Shown one piece after another: positions 56,495-64,000 of a stretch of 64,000 nucleotides of DNA. This DNA comes from Paenibacillus sp. EZ-K15 (GTDB taxonomy: Bacteria; Bacillota; Bacilli; Paenibacillales; Paenibacillaceae), in NCBI RefSeq assembly GCF_002573715.1, contig NZ_PDHM01000003.1:62926-126925 (forward strand), given 5' to 3'. A model generated the notes under the pieces. That model ran no database searches and was not told the origin of the DNA. It saw nothing but the letters and a program-made list of their open reading frames with translations. Each line of letters starts with the position of its first letter. Within the stretch, counting starts at the first letter, position 1. The translations under genes were made by a program, and so were the position numbers.

Positions 56495-57667
56495 TCAGAC
56501 CAAAGGGCCGTCAGGTCCGCAGCGTGAATACTGTGTTATGAGAATGCCAATATGTTCTCTTAATGAATTCGCTTCATATTCCATTACTTTATGTATATTA
56601 ATTATTTGTTTTAGCTGATACACTCTATCTTGAAGTTTAGGGTTAGTTGGATTACTTTCTAACTGAGCAGCTAACGAGCAGAGCTGGGGCACTTCCCAGA
56701 TGCTTCGTAAAGCGGTACTTATACAATAACCGTATCTAGCTAATCTCTCATCCCCTTCCCACCCCATTTCCCTCATTCCTTTAATGTAGGAGTAAAACAA
56801 AGAATCTCGATAATCTTCGTATTGATCCGTAGGAATGATTCCAAGGCTCATATTTACACCAAACATCTTACCGAGATCTTCTCCAATACCTGAGATACTC
56901 ATGAACCGCCAATCAATGAGCACCACTTGTTCGTTTGGAGTTAAAAACATATTTTTTTGTCCTAAGTCTTGATGTGCTAACACACGAGGCAAATTGCTGA
57001 GAGAAGCCAACTTTTCATTTAATTCTTCAGTTAGTTTTTTGAACCAGTCCCAAATATACTTTACCTCTTGATCTTGTATCTGGTTTATGTATGACTCTGG
57101 GTTAGGCGCATACATTCGACTTGAGGTTGTCCACGATTTAAGCCAACTTTTACAGACCCATGATTCGTTTGGTATTGCTTTTACAGTAAGATATTCTGCG
57201 TTAAACATGCCAAGTCGGTTAGCAATAAAATCGAATTGCTCCTTTGAATTTGCAAAACACCCATTTACCCGCTCCATCCATAACCAGATAGTTCCATCAT
57301 TCTGTTCTTCAACAAGATAAGTTTTTGGAGTTTTGATATATTCAGAAAGATGATCAAGGAGCTTGGATTCAAACAAAAGCGCCTCACGGCACCAGTAATT
57401 GTGATGTTGGATATCGTCCTTTTCTTCACTATCTGGCTTGATTACTTTTAGAATAATAGACCATGGCTGTTGTTCATTGTTAGTTTTTAAGAAACCGAAT
57501 AAATGATATATACCTTTTGTAGTAAAATTCAAAGTTTCATTTTCTAAAGCTTCGCATGTTAAGGCATCTATCTCAAAAACTATGTCACCGATCAACTTAT
57601 GAATACTAGCATAAAGTTGGTCTATTTTTTTCTCTATAGGTAAGCTTGTGCTATTGTTTATTATCAT
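56495..57667 (-). CDS. Phosphotransferase of the aminoglycoside/choline-kinase superfamily
   Basis: The 390-residue protein shows the Brenner-type catalytic loop LAHQDLGQKNMF (Asp and Asn) and the metal-binding VLIDWRF, the marks of APH/choline-kinase-like enzymes that move phosphate from ATP to a small molecule. The N-terminal ~140 residues hold the ATP-binding lobe (WSIILKVIKP, with the conserved Lys). It is longer than antibiotic APHs (about 260-300), so a homoserine- or sugar-kinase-like role is as likely as antibiotic modification. Start ATG 57667 lies 8 bases after AGAGGGG. It heads the AT-rich leftward block. Confidence 0.82.
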   Translation of the reverse strand: MIINNSTSLPIEKKIDQLYASIHKLIGDIVFEIDALTCEALENETLNFTTKGIYHLFGFLKTNNEQQPWSIILKVIKPDSEEKDDIQHHNYWCREALLFESKLLDHLSEYIKTPKTYLVEEQNDGTIWLWMERVNGCFANSKEQFDFIANRLGMFNAEYLTVKAIPNESWVCKSWLKSWTTSSRMYAPNPESYINQIQDQEVKYIWDWFKKLTEELNEKLASLSNLPRVLAHQDLGQKNMFLTPNEQVVLIDWRFMSISGIGEDLGKMFGVNMSLGIIPTDQYEDYRDSLFYSYIKGMREMGWEGDERLARYGYCISTALRSIWEVPQLCSLAAQLESNPTNPKLQDRVYQLKQIINIHKVMEYEANSLREHIGILITQYSRCGPDGPLV

Positions 57668-57811
57668 TTTAAGAATCACCCCTCTCTCTATTCTCGTGCT
57701 GATTTCCTATAACGAATTCGTCTAACATACACATACATGTATATTAGACAAAGAGGAGGTCAATCCTGCTCCATCTCCGATAAGGTTGCTTCAAATGAAA
57801 ATCAAGCCTTA

Positions 57812-57853
57812 TAAAAAAGCCAGCATCATCCGAAGGTTGGATAACACTGGCTT
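57812..57853 (-). terminator. Terminator of the M50 peptidase gene
   Basis: AAGCCAG pairs with CTGGCTT, and inner ATCC/GGAT continue the stem. On the minus strand it ends in a run of six T, 29 bases after the M50 stop. It also marks the right edge of the AT-rich block. Confidence 0.72.
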
Positions 57854-57881
57854 CTTTTGCCTGTCTTTTGACTAACCTGTT

Positions 57882-58544
57882 TCATCGCTTCTTCCAGAAC
57901 AACTGCAGCGTCATCTTCGCGCACCATAGGGAGAACAGCAGGAACAGCAGCGCCCAGACAAAGGCCGGGAGCACGGTCATGTTGGCCAGGTTGGAGGCGT
58001 CGCCTGCTTGCTTGGGCTGGGTCAGCGCCATGGTCAGGAGGGTTAGCGGACCGACTACGGATTCTTCCAGCACGAGAAAGGCGAGCAGCAGGTAGTAGAA
58101 ATTACGGACCTTCTCGCCGAGGAAATAGAAGATCAGATTCACGATCATAAAAATAATGAGCCACCATAATCCATAGCCGGCGCGAACGAAGAAGATGATC
58201 ATAATGAGGGCAAGCACGGTAATGGTGATCAGGCCGGTGGCCTGTTTTCTCTTGGCATAGCCGTAGAACATCAGAATGGCGAACAGGGATGCCGACATAT
58301 AGCCTGCAAGCGAGACCACAATCGGACTCCAGCCACCAGAAGCCAGCATGGAATAGGTCACGCCGCTGTGATCGGGATTCAGCTCGATGCTGAGCACGCG
58401 CCCCGACATCAGTAGGGTCATGACGGCATGCCCCAGCTCATGGATCATCGTATCCAGGATGCGGAACCAGGAAGAGAAGGGGATCAGCCTTGTCAGAATA
58501 GCCGCACCCACTAGAAATAACAATGCTTTCAGCCATTTATTCAT
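57882..58544 (-). CDS. M50-type membrane metallopeptidase
   Basis: The 220-residue integral membrane protein has a zinc-binding HExxH motif (His35, Glu36, His39 in MIHELGHAVM) after the first membrane segment and about five further hydrophobic segments, as in the Peptidase_M50B group. Such proteins are related to site-2 proteases and SpoIVFB, which cut substrates within membranes, but the second metal ligand is not obvious and the function of this subgroup is not established. AAAGGA precedes the ATG. It is divergent from the TerB operon with 138 bases between starts. Confidence 0.85.
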   Translation of the reverse strand: MNKWLKALLFLVGAAILTRLIPFSSWFRILDTMIHELGHAVMTLLMSGRVLSIELNPDHSGVTYSMLASGGWSPIVVSLAGYMSASLFAILMFYGYAKRKQATGLITITVLALIMIIFFVRAGYGLWWLIIFMIVNLIFYFLGEKVRNFYYLLLAFLVLEESVVGPLTLLTMALTQPKQAGDASNLANMTVLPAFVWALLFLLFSLWCAKMTLQLFWKKR

Positions 58545-58646
58545 TCGAAGGTCCTTTCAGCATAAAGTCATTCGCTAGACTATCATTCCGTCCATTATAA
58601 TACAGATGAGAAACATGTGAAAACCGGTTAGTCCCTATAGGTTAAA

Positions 58647-58655
58647 TGGTATAAT
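58647..58655 (+). promoter_or_regulatory. Extended -10 promoter of the TerB/BrxD/helicase operon
   Basis: TGG-TATAAT gives an extended -10, 28 bases before the TerB start codon. The -35 position (GTTAGT) is poor. The same TGGTATAAT form occurs before crh. Confidence 0.5.
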
Positions 58656-58682
58656 TGAAGTTGTGACGGAGGTTCATATTCG

Positions 58683-60656
58683 ATGAAAAACGATAAGCCT
58701 AACAACGACAATCACATAGAACATATAAGACATACTACGCTCGTGAATGACCAAGGGATTCGTTTTGCTGAATTTGAGCTGGCCGGCGACGAGCAGGACG
58801 TCTCGTTACTGGACAAGCCATCAGATCATCAGGGGCAGGAACCCGTTGATTCTGCTGCAGCAACGAAGGAATCCCTGATTGTGAAGCCTCAGCAGCCGCT
58901 GGATATGAATTGGGGCGAGGACTTCCGCTACGTGACCAAGGAGCAGCAATTCGTGCAAAAGGCAAGGGAGCTCGGATGGCATGTAGAGGGAGAGGCCCCT
59001 TTTGTAGCCTTCAAAAGCTATTGGCCGACCTACGACCAGATGGCCAGCGACCAGTTCAAATGGTATTTTTACTGGCGGGAGGAAGTAAGATCCGGGCGGT
59101 ACCCGGATACGGACTTATCCTATTTGTTTGTCTATTTTTACGAGCTGATCCATGGCGTGGGCTGGAGCGATCCCCAGCAGGGCTATGCATTGATGGAGCA
59201 GGCGTGGACAGCCTACCGGAAGCGCTATGCCAAGCTGGATACGTACCTGCGGGAGTGGCTATATGATTTTATGATCGTGCATGGCCTGGATATGCCGATC
59301 CGGGAAACGTATCAGCGCTTCCCGCGCGTTTTATCCGCTGAGCTAAAGGAGAAGGAATGGAAGCGTCGGTTCTCTCTCCAGCCCGTGGAGCTGACGTGGG
59401 AGCTGCTGCTGGATTTGCTGGATTATGACGTGGAGAAGAGCCGTTTTTACCAGGAGAGTGGCCGCAAGGACCTGGAACAGTACGCCCCGAAGGTGATTGC
59501 ACTCGTGGACAGTTACTTAGCCAAAATGAAGGGGCAGCGCTTCATCGACCGCTTTCAACCACGGCCCCGGCAGGTGAAACGGCATTTATTCCGCAGCGCG
59601 GTGTACGATCATGGGTTATACGGGCGAAACGTCGTGCTGACGGTAGTGTCCTTAAGCGAGTACGCTCCTCTGCGCTCTTATATAACGGGGCTGGTTCGCT
59701 TGACCGAGAATAAGCTGCGGGAATTGAGAGGCTTCAAGGGACGGCTGCGCGGCGTGGATGCGGTTGAGCCCGAAGTGGAAGAGATCATTACCCGTTATTT
59801 GAAAAAAGAGGTTCAGGAGCAGCTGGAGGCTCAGCGCAAACAGGCGATACCGGAGGTTCAGATCGACACGGGGAAGCTGCGCAGATTACAGCGGGAGTCG
59901 GACCAGGTCCGCGACATGCTGCTTACGGAGGAAGCGGGGCAGCAGGCTGAAGTGGTCAACAGCCAGCCGGCACTGGGGTCTGCTCCATCAGTTGGAGCTT
60001 CTTCGGGCCACTCCGAAGATGCGGGAACAAGCACTAACATGGCCGTGCTTTCCAAGGGTCGCTCCTCCCGAAAATCGGCGACAAAGAAACCGGACGTGTT
60101 CCAGGCGGTGATGGATTTTGATGCGGATCCTTATGAGCCCGACGCCATAGAGGTGCGTGATCAGCTTGATGAAGCAAATGGCATCGTTCGTTCCGTGAAC
60201 ACGGAACAATCGGAATTAGAAGCAGTTAACGGAAGATTTATGGAGCCGTCAGGGAGCACTGATGAACGTTCGCTGCAATCCATGGCTCCTCTAGAAGAGC
60301 ATTCATCTGAAGCTGGCCTTATCCATGTTATGGCCCCGCACGTTGTAGATGAAGATGCCCTTACAGTGATGCCTACAGTAGGAGAGCAGTCGTGGCAATG
60401 GGAGGTAGAGGATGAGGAATGGCAGGAGCTTGCAGAGCGTCTCAATCCCATCCACCTAGAAGTTCTTCACGCCCTCAAGGCGGGACCGAACCGTCCGAGA
60501 CTGCAGCAAATTGCGGAGAAGGCCGGTTCTATGCCGGCGTTATTGCTCGATGAGATCAATGAGGCCGCGATGGATACCATCGGCGATCTTCTGATCGATG
60601 GAGAGGCCATTGCGGATGATTATATAGATATGCTGGAGACATTGAAGTCCGTATAA
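58683..60656 (+). CDS. TerB-N / TerB-C domain protein
   Basis: The 657-residue cytoplasmic protein has a TerB-N-like domain (about 105-300; FKSYWPTYDQMASDQFKWY, LSYLFVYFYELIHG), a charged middle with coiled-coil character (about 330-430), a low-complexity acidic linker (about 430-570) and a TerB-C-like domain at the end (about 575-655; LNPIHLEVLHALK, MDTIGDLLIDGEAIADDYID). The central TerB domain itself is not seen. TerB-N/TerB-C proteins have been linked by genome context to Ter stress systems and to DNA-processing ATPases and helicases. Exactly such genes follow here. GGAGGT precedes the ATG. The molecular function is unknown. Confidence 0.85.
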   Translation: MKNDKPNNDNHIEHIRHTTLVNDQGIRFAEFELAGDEQDVSLLDKPSDHQGQEPVDSAAATKESLIVKPQQPLDMNWGEDFRYVTKEQQFVQKARELGWHVEGEAPFVAFKSYWPTYDQMASDQFKWYFYWREEVRSGRYPDTDLSYLFVYFYELIHGVGWSDPQQGYALMEQAWTAYRKRYAKLDTYLREWLYDFMIVHGLDMPIRETYQRFPRVLSAELKEKEWKRRFSLQPVELTWELLLDLLDYDVEKSRFYQESGRKDLEQYAPKVIALVDSYLAKMKGQRFIDRFQPRPRQVKRHLFRSAVYDHGLYGRNVVLTVVSLSEYAPLRSYITGLVRLTENKLRELRGFKGRLRGVDAVEPEVEEIITRYLKKEVQEQLEAQRKQAIPEVQIDTGKLRRLQRESDQVRDMLLTEEAGQQAEVVNSQPALGSAPSVGASSGHSEDAGTSTNMAVLSKGRSSRKSATKKPDVFQAVMDFDADPYEPDAIEVRDQLDEANGIVRSVNTEQSELEAVNGRFMEPSGSTDERSLQSMAPLEEHSSEAGLIHVMAPHVVDEDALTVMPTVGEQSWQWEVEDEEWQELAERLNPIHLEVLHALKAGPNRPRLQQIAEKAGSMPALLLDEINEAAMDTIGDLLIDGEAIADDYIDMLETLKSV

Positions 60657-60718
60657 CCGAGCGGATTGAAATTGATTGGACTCATTATGCTTGTAAGATG
60701 CTTGAAAGAGGTGGAACT

Positions 60719-62056
60719 ATGACGGAACTAAAAATACCGAAACGGCTCACAACGGCCCTCGTAAACTCTTTAACGGCAGGGGTTGTGCCGCGGGTGGGGC
60801 TTGAGTTCATCGCCGTCGGCCGGAAGCCGGAGGTGGAGTCGATCCTGCGCGATATGGATAATATCGCCGAGGGCGGCGCTGCCTTCCGCCTGATTACGGG
60901 CCGCTACGGAAGCGGGAAAAGCTTCCTGCTGCAGATCATCCGGAACTACGCGATGGACCGCGATTTCGTGGTGGCGGATGCGGATCTGTCGCCGGAGCGG
61001 CGGCTTGTGGGCACGAAAGGGCAAGGGCTTGCCACTTACCGTGAGCTGATGACCCATCTGTCCACGAGGACGCGTCCGGACGGGGGCGCGCTGGAGGCCA
61101 TTTTGCAGAAATGGATCGCCGCGATCCAGCAGGACATCATGCAGGAGACGGGCATGCGCCCGGATGATCCTGCCCTGAACGATCGGGTGGAGCTGCAGAT
61201 CTATGCGGTGACAAACGGCATGCAGAATCTGGTGCACGGGTTTGATTTTGCGAAGGTGCTGGCTGCTTACTGGAACGGCTATAAGCTTGGTGACGATGAC
61301 CGCAAAGGGGCAGCGCTGCGCTGGCTCCGCGGGGAAGTCCCGACGAAGACGGAGGCGCGCAAGGACCTTGGCGTTGGGGTCATTATCGATGACGACAACT
61401 GGTACGAGTATATGAAGCTGTGGTCGGAATTCACGGCTGCCATCGGCTATAAGGGATTGCTATTGTTCATAGACGAAGGGGTTAACCTCTACAAAATCAC
61501 CAACAGCGTGTCTCGTCAGAGCAACTACGAGAAGCTGCTGACCATGTTCAACGACACGATGCAGGGTAAAGCGGAGCATTTGGGCATCTACATGGGCGGA
61601 ACGCCGCAGTTTGTCGAGGATGAGCGCCGGGGGCTGTTCAGTTATGACGCGCTGCGCTCCCGCCTGATTGACGGGCGTTACGGCAGTGGTTCGCTGAAAA
61701 CCTACACCTCGCCCATTTTGAAGCTGGACATGCTGTCGTATGAGGAGATATTGATCCTCCTGCAAAAGCTGCGGGATATTCACGCTCTGCACTTCAAATA
61801 TGAAGCGCAGTTAACGGATGATCAGCTCATCGCATTCATGCAGACGGCCGTGAATCGGCTGGGGGCTGAGGAGCTGCTTACCACACGCGAGGTGGTGCGG
61901 GATTTCATGGATCTGCTGCATACGCTGCATCAGCATCCGGAGGCCACGTTTGAAGAACTGCTAGGCGAGCGGGCTGCAGCGCAGCCGCAGGGCAAAGGGA
62001 CAAACGAAACGGCTTCGGACGATTTGGACGATCTGCTGGCGGAGTTTGAATTATGA
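60719..62056 (+). CDS. BrxC/BrxD-like P-loop ATPase (DUF2791 family)
   Basis: The 445-residue AAA-type ATPase has Walker A GRYGSGKS (residues 61-68) and Walker B LLLFIDEG (Asp252, Glu253). The N-terminal IPKRLTTALVNSLTAGVVPRVGLEFIAVGR segment and YEEILILLQKLRDIHA match the BREX ATP-binding family, of which BrxD of type 2 BREX is the closest size match. Start ATG 60719 follows AAAGAGGTGG. It overlaps the helicase gene by 4 bases (ATGA). In type 2 BREX, BrxD and BrxHI occur together. Here they occur with a TerB-type protein and without visible pglW/X/Y/Z, so a stand-alone DNA-processing or defence module is inferred. Confidence 0.88.
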   Translation: MTELKIPKRLTTALVNSLTAGVVPRVGLEFIAVGRKPEVESILRDMDNIAEGGAAFRLITGRYGSGKSFLLQIIRNYAMDRDFVVADADLSPERRLVGTKGQGLATYRELMTHLSTRTRPDGGALEAILQKWIAAIQQDIMQETGMRPDDPALNDRVELQIYAVTNGMQNLVHGFDFAKVLAAYWNGYKLGDDDRKGAALRWLRGEVPTKTEARKDLGVGVIIDDDNWYEYMKLWSEFTAAIGYKGLLLFIDEGVNLYKITNSVSRQSNYEKLLTMFNDTMQGKAEHLGIYMGGTPQFVEDERRGLFSYDALRSRLIDGRYGSGSLKTYTSPILKLDMLSYEEILILLQKLRDIHALHFKYEAQLTDDQLIAFMQTAVNRLGAEELLTTREVVRDFMDLLHTLHQHPEATFEELLGERAAAQPQGKGTNETASDDLDDLLAEFEL

Positions 62057-64000
62057 ATGCAAACCCTTTTTCCAGATTGGCCCCGTTCATTCAGGAGTTT
62101 ATCTATAAAAAAAGATGGGATACGCTCCGCGAGGCGCAGGTGGAAGCCTGCCGCGTCCTGTTCGATACGCCCAATCATCTGCTGATTGCTTCTGGTACAG
62201 CATCGGGCAAGACCGAAGCCGCGTTCTTTCCGGCGCTGACGGAGCTGTACAACGAGCCTTCCAGTTCGGTCGGGATCCTGTACATCGGGCCGCTTAAGGC
62301 GCTGATTAACGACCAATTTGAACGCATCACCGATCTGTTGAAGGAAGGACAGGTGCCGGTATGGCATTGGCACGGCGATGTGTCCCAGGCCGAGAAAACC
62401 AAGCTGATGCAGAAGCCGTCCGGCGTGCTGCAGATTACGCCGGAATCGCTCGAGGGGCTGCTCATGAACAGGCCGAACGCCATCCCGGCGCTGTTCCAGG
62501 ATCTGCGGTATGTCATCATTGACGAAGTTCATGCCTTTATGGGAGCTGATCGGGGCATTCAGGTGCTGAGCCAGCTGACCCGGATCGAGCGGATGGCTTC
62601 TTGCTCGCCTCGCCGCATCGGGCTGTCGGCAACGCTTAGCGATTACGAGACCGCAGCCGGCTGGCTGGGTGCGGGCACGAAGAATGCGGTCGAAGTCATC
62701 GCACCGCAAGGGGGACGGAAGCTGCGGCTGTCGGTCGAGCATTTCTCCTTCCCGGATGCGCGGGATGAGAAGCAGGCGGAGCAGCTGGAGCTTGCTCGTA
62801 AAGCCTATTACGATTTCGTATACGACAACACGCATCTGAAAAAAGCGCTGGTCTTCACGAACAGCCGCTCGGATGCCGAGCTGACCACGCTCGAGCTGCG
62901 GCGGATTGCCGCCAAGCGCGAGCAGCGGGATGTCTTCCATGTGCACCATGGAAGCATCTCCGCCATGCTGCGCGAGGAAGCCGAGGCCGCGCTCCGCGAA
63001 GGTCCGGGGCCAGCGGTTGCGGCAGCCACCCTGACGCTGGAGCTCGGCATCGATCTCGGCGAGCTGGAGCGGGTGATCCAGCTGGGCGCGCCGTACAGCT
63101 GCTCCAGCTTCGTTCAGCGGCTCGGCCGCTCGGGCCGGCGCGGGGATCAGGCCTCCGAGATGATGTTCCTCTGTCCGGAGGACGAGGACGAGGAGGCTAT
63201 GCTGCCTGCGCGCATGCCATGGATGCTGCTCCGGGCCATTGCGGTCATTGAGCTGTATATTCGCGAGAAGTGGGTCGAACCGCTGGCCCTGCGGAAAAAG
63301 CCGGTGGGCGTGCTTTATCATCAGACGATGAGCACGCTCAAGAGCATGGGCGAGGCTGAGCCGCCGGATCTGGCGAGAGCGGTGCTGACACTGCCGGCTT
63401 TCCGCGGCATTGAGCCGGAGGAATACAAGGAGTTCTTGCAGTATTTGCTCCAAACCGATCATATCCAGCGGACGGAAGAAGGCAGTCTGATCATTGGCCT
63501 TGGCGGGGAGAAGATCGTGAACAACTACCGTTTCTACGCGGTGTTTAAGGACGATGAAGAGCATGTCGTATATAACGGGTCCGAAGAAATCGGATCGATT
63601 ACGACCGTGCCGCCGCCGGGCTACTGCTTCTCGCTCGCGGGCAAGCTGTGGAAGGTGGAGGAAGTCGATACGAAGCATAAGGCCCTGTATGTGAAGTCGG
63701 CCAAAGGCAAGGTCGATACGTTGTGGCTCGGTGCAGGCGGCGATGTGCATACCCGCGTGGTGCAGAAGATGCGTGAGGTGCTGGCCGACAGCGCTATCTA
63801 TCCGTATCTGGCGCCGGGCGCGGTGAATCGTCTGGAACGGGCTCGTCGTCTCGCCCGGGAAAGCGGACTGCTGAAGCAGGTGGTCATACCGGCGGGCGGC
63901 GACTCCCTGTTCATCCTGCCTTGGGCGGGCAGCAAACAGTTCCGCACGCTGGAACGATTGCTGAAGCATAATCTGTCCGAGCGGCTGGCGCTGCGCTCCA
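62053..64000 (+). CDS. Lhr/BrxHI-like DEAD/DEAH helicase, 3' end outside window
   Basis: The frame starts at ATG 62053, overlapping the BrxD-like gene as ATGA, and is open to the window edge (at least 649 residues). Superfamily 2 motifs are clear: Walker A ASGTASGKT (46-54), TPES, DEVH (157-160), GLSATL, VFTNSRSDAE and motif VI QRLGRSGRRGD (355-364). The extra domain after the helicase core (about 430 onward; winged-helix-like) is as in Lhr and BrxHI. It should translocate on DNA or unwind it using ATP, perhaps loaded by the adjacent ATPase. Base composition is like the core genome, with no sign of recent transfer. Confidence 0.9.
   Translation, partial: MNANPFSRLAPFIQEFIYKKRWDTLREAQVEACRVLFDTPNHLLIASGTASGKTEAAFFPALTELYNEPSSSVGILYIGPLKALINDQFERITDLLKEGQVPVWHWHGDVSQAEKTKLMQKPSGVLQITPESLEGLLMNRPNAIPALFQDLRYVIIDEVHAFMGADRGIQVLSQLTRIERMASCSPRRIGLSATLSDYETAAGWLGAGTKNAVEVIAPQGGRKLRLSVEHFSFPDARDEKQAEQLELARKAYYDFVYDNTHLKKALVFTNSRSDAELTTLELRRIAAKREQRDVFHVHHGSISAMLREEAEAALREGPGPAVAAATLTLELGIDLGELERVIQLGAPYSCSSFVQRLGRSGRRGDQASEMMFLCPEDEDEEAMLPARMPWMLLRAIAVIELYIREKWVEPLALRKKPVGVLYHQTMSTLKSMGEAEPPDLARAVLTLPAFRGIEPEEYKEFLQYLLQTDHIQRTEEGSLIIGLGGEKIVNNYRFYAVFKDDEEHVVYNGSEEIGSITTVPPPGYCFSLAGKLWKVEEVDTKHKALYVKSAKGKVDTLWLGAGGDVHTRVVQKMREVLADSAIYPYLAPGAVNRLERARRLARESGLLKQVVIPAGGDSLFILPWAGSKQFRTLERLLKHNLSERLALRS

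Noticed and set aside
56495..57667. Assignment as an aminoglycoside resistance gene
   Set aside because: Only the superfamily catalytic motifs are visible and the protein is about 100 residues longer than known APH enzymes, so no resistance claim is supported.
53795..57667. Biosynthetic gene cluster
   Set aside because: There is no core synthase, carrier protein or exporter; four tailoring-like enzymes alone do not make the case.
61930..63969. A 679-codon antisense frame opposite the helicase
   Set aside because: The plus-strand frame has all superfamily 2 helicase motifs; the minus-strand frame is its GC-rich shadow.

Overview
The window is chromosomal DNA of a Gram-positive, low-to-mid GC Bacillota, most likely a Paenibacillus. 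This is inferred from the rapZ-yvcK-whiA-crh order, a cggR-gapA-pgk-tpiA-gpmI-eno operon, a CtsR operator at clpP, frequent GTG/TTG starts with strong ribosome binding sites, many YesM/YesN-type sensors and sugar ABC transporters, and abundant intergenic palindromes. No rRNA, prophage, insertion sequence or CRISPR array is visible. One tRNA (Arg, CCG) is present.

Layout. 1-3.8 kb: end of a ROK glucokinase, then rapZ, yvcK, whiA and an HPr/Crh paralogue that keeps His15. 4-7.7 kb: ABC exporter, response regulator and short-loop histidine kinase behind an 11-bp-period direct repeat. 7.7-8.7 kb: gene-free, with palindromic repeats and a 16-bp tandem repeat. 8.7-10.9 kb: amino-acid ABC transporter (binding protein fused to permease, plus ATPase). 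11.1-16.1 kb: SIMPL protein, then potABCD behind a structured leader. 16.1-18.5 kb: a decayed membrane gene, a cell-wall-type secreted protein and structured intergenic DNA. 18.5-19.3 kb: clpP and tRNA-Arg. 19.6-27 kb: the glycolytic operon with CggR operator, followed by a tandemly duplicated terminator-plus-palindrome unit. 27.5-36 kb: YesM/YesN pair, sugar ABC transporter and an FAD oxidoreductase. 36-45.9 kb: LysR/aroC, ArsR/Old Yellow Enzyme, a lipoprotein flavin reductase divergent from TetR/oleate hydratase, and an orphan two-repeat protein. 45.9-49.7 kb: a small HhH gene broken at a poly-C tract and a Fur-controlled siderophore uptake pair. 49.7-53.7 kb: a sugar-type ArsR regulator divergent from a GH2 enzyme. 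53.8-57.7 kb: an AT-rich block of four leftward genes (cyclase, methyltransferase, hydrolase, phosphotransferase), probably acquired. 57.9 kb to the end: an M50 peptidase, then TerB-N/TerB-C protein, BrxD-like ATPase and Lhr/BrxHI-like helicase (cut by the window edge).

How the genes work together. The left half is central carbon metabolism and its control: glucose phosphorylation, YvcK/RapZ envelope and carbon regulation, Crh, CggR and the triose part of glycolysis. The middle is nutrient import (polyamines, amino acids, sugars, ferric siderophores), each with a local regulator. The right end is the best candidate for an under-described system: a tightly packed TerB / BREX-type ATPase / DNA helicase operon without the rest of a BREX locus.
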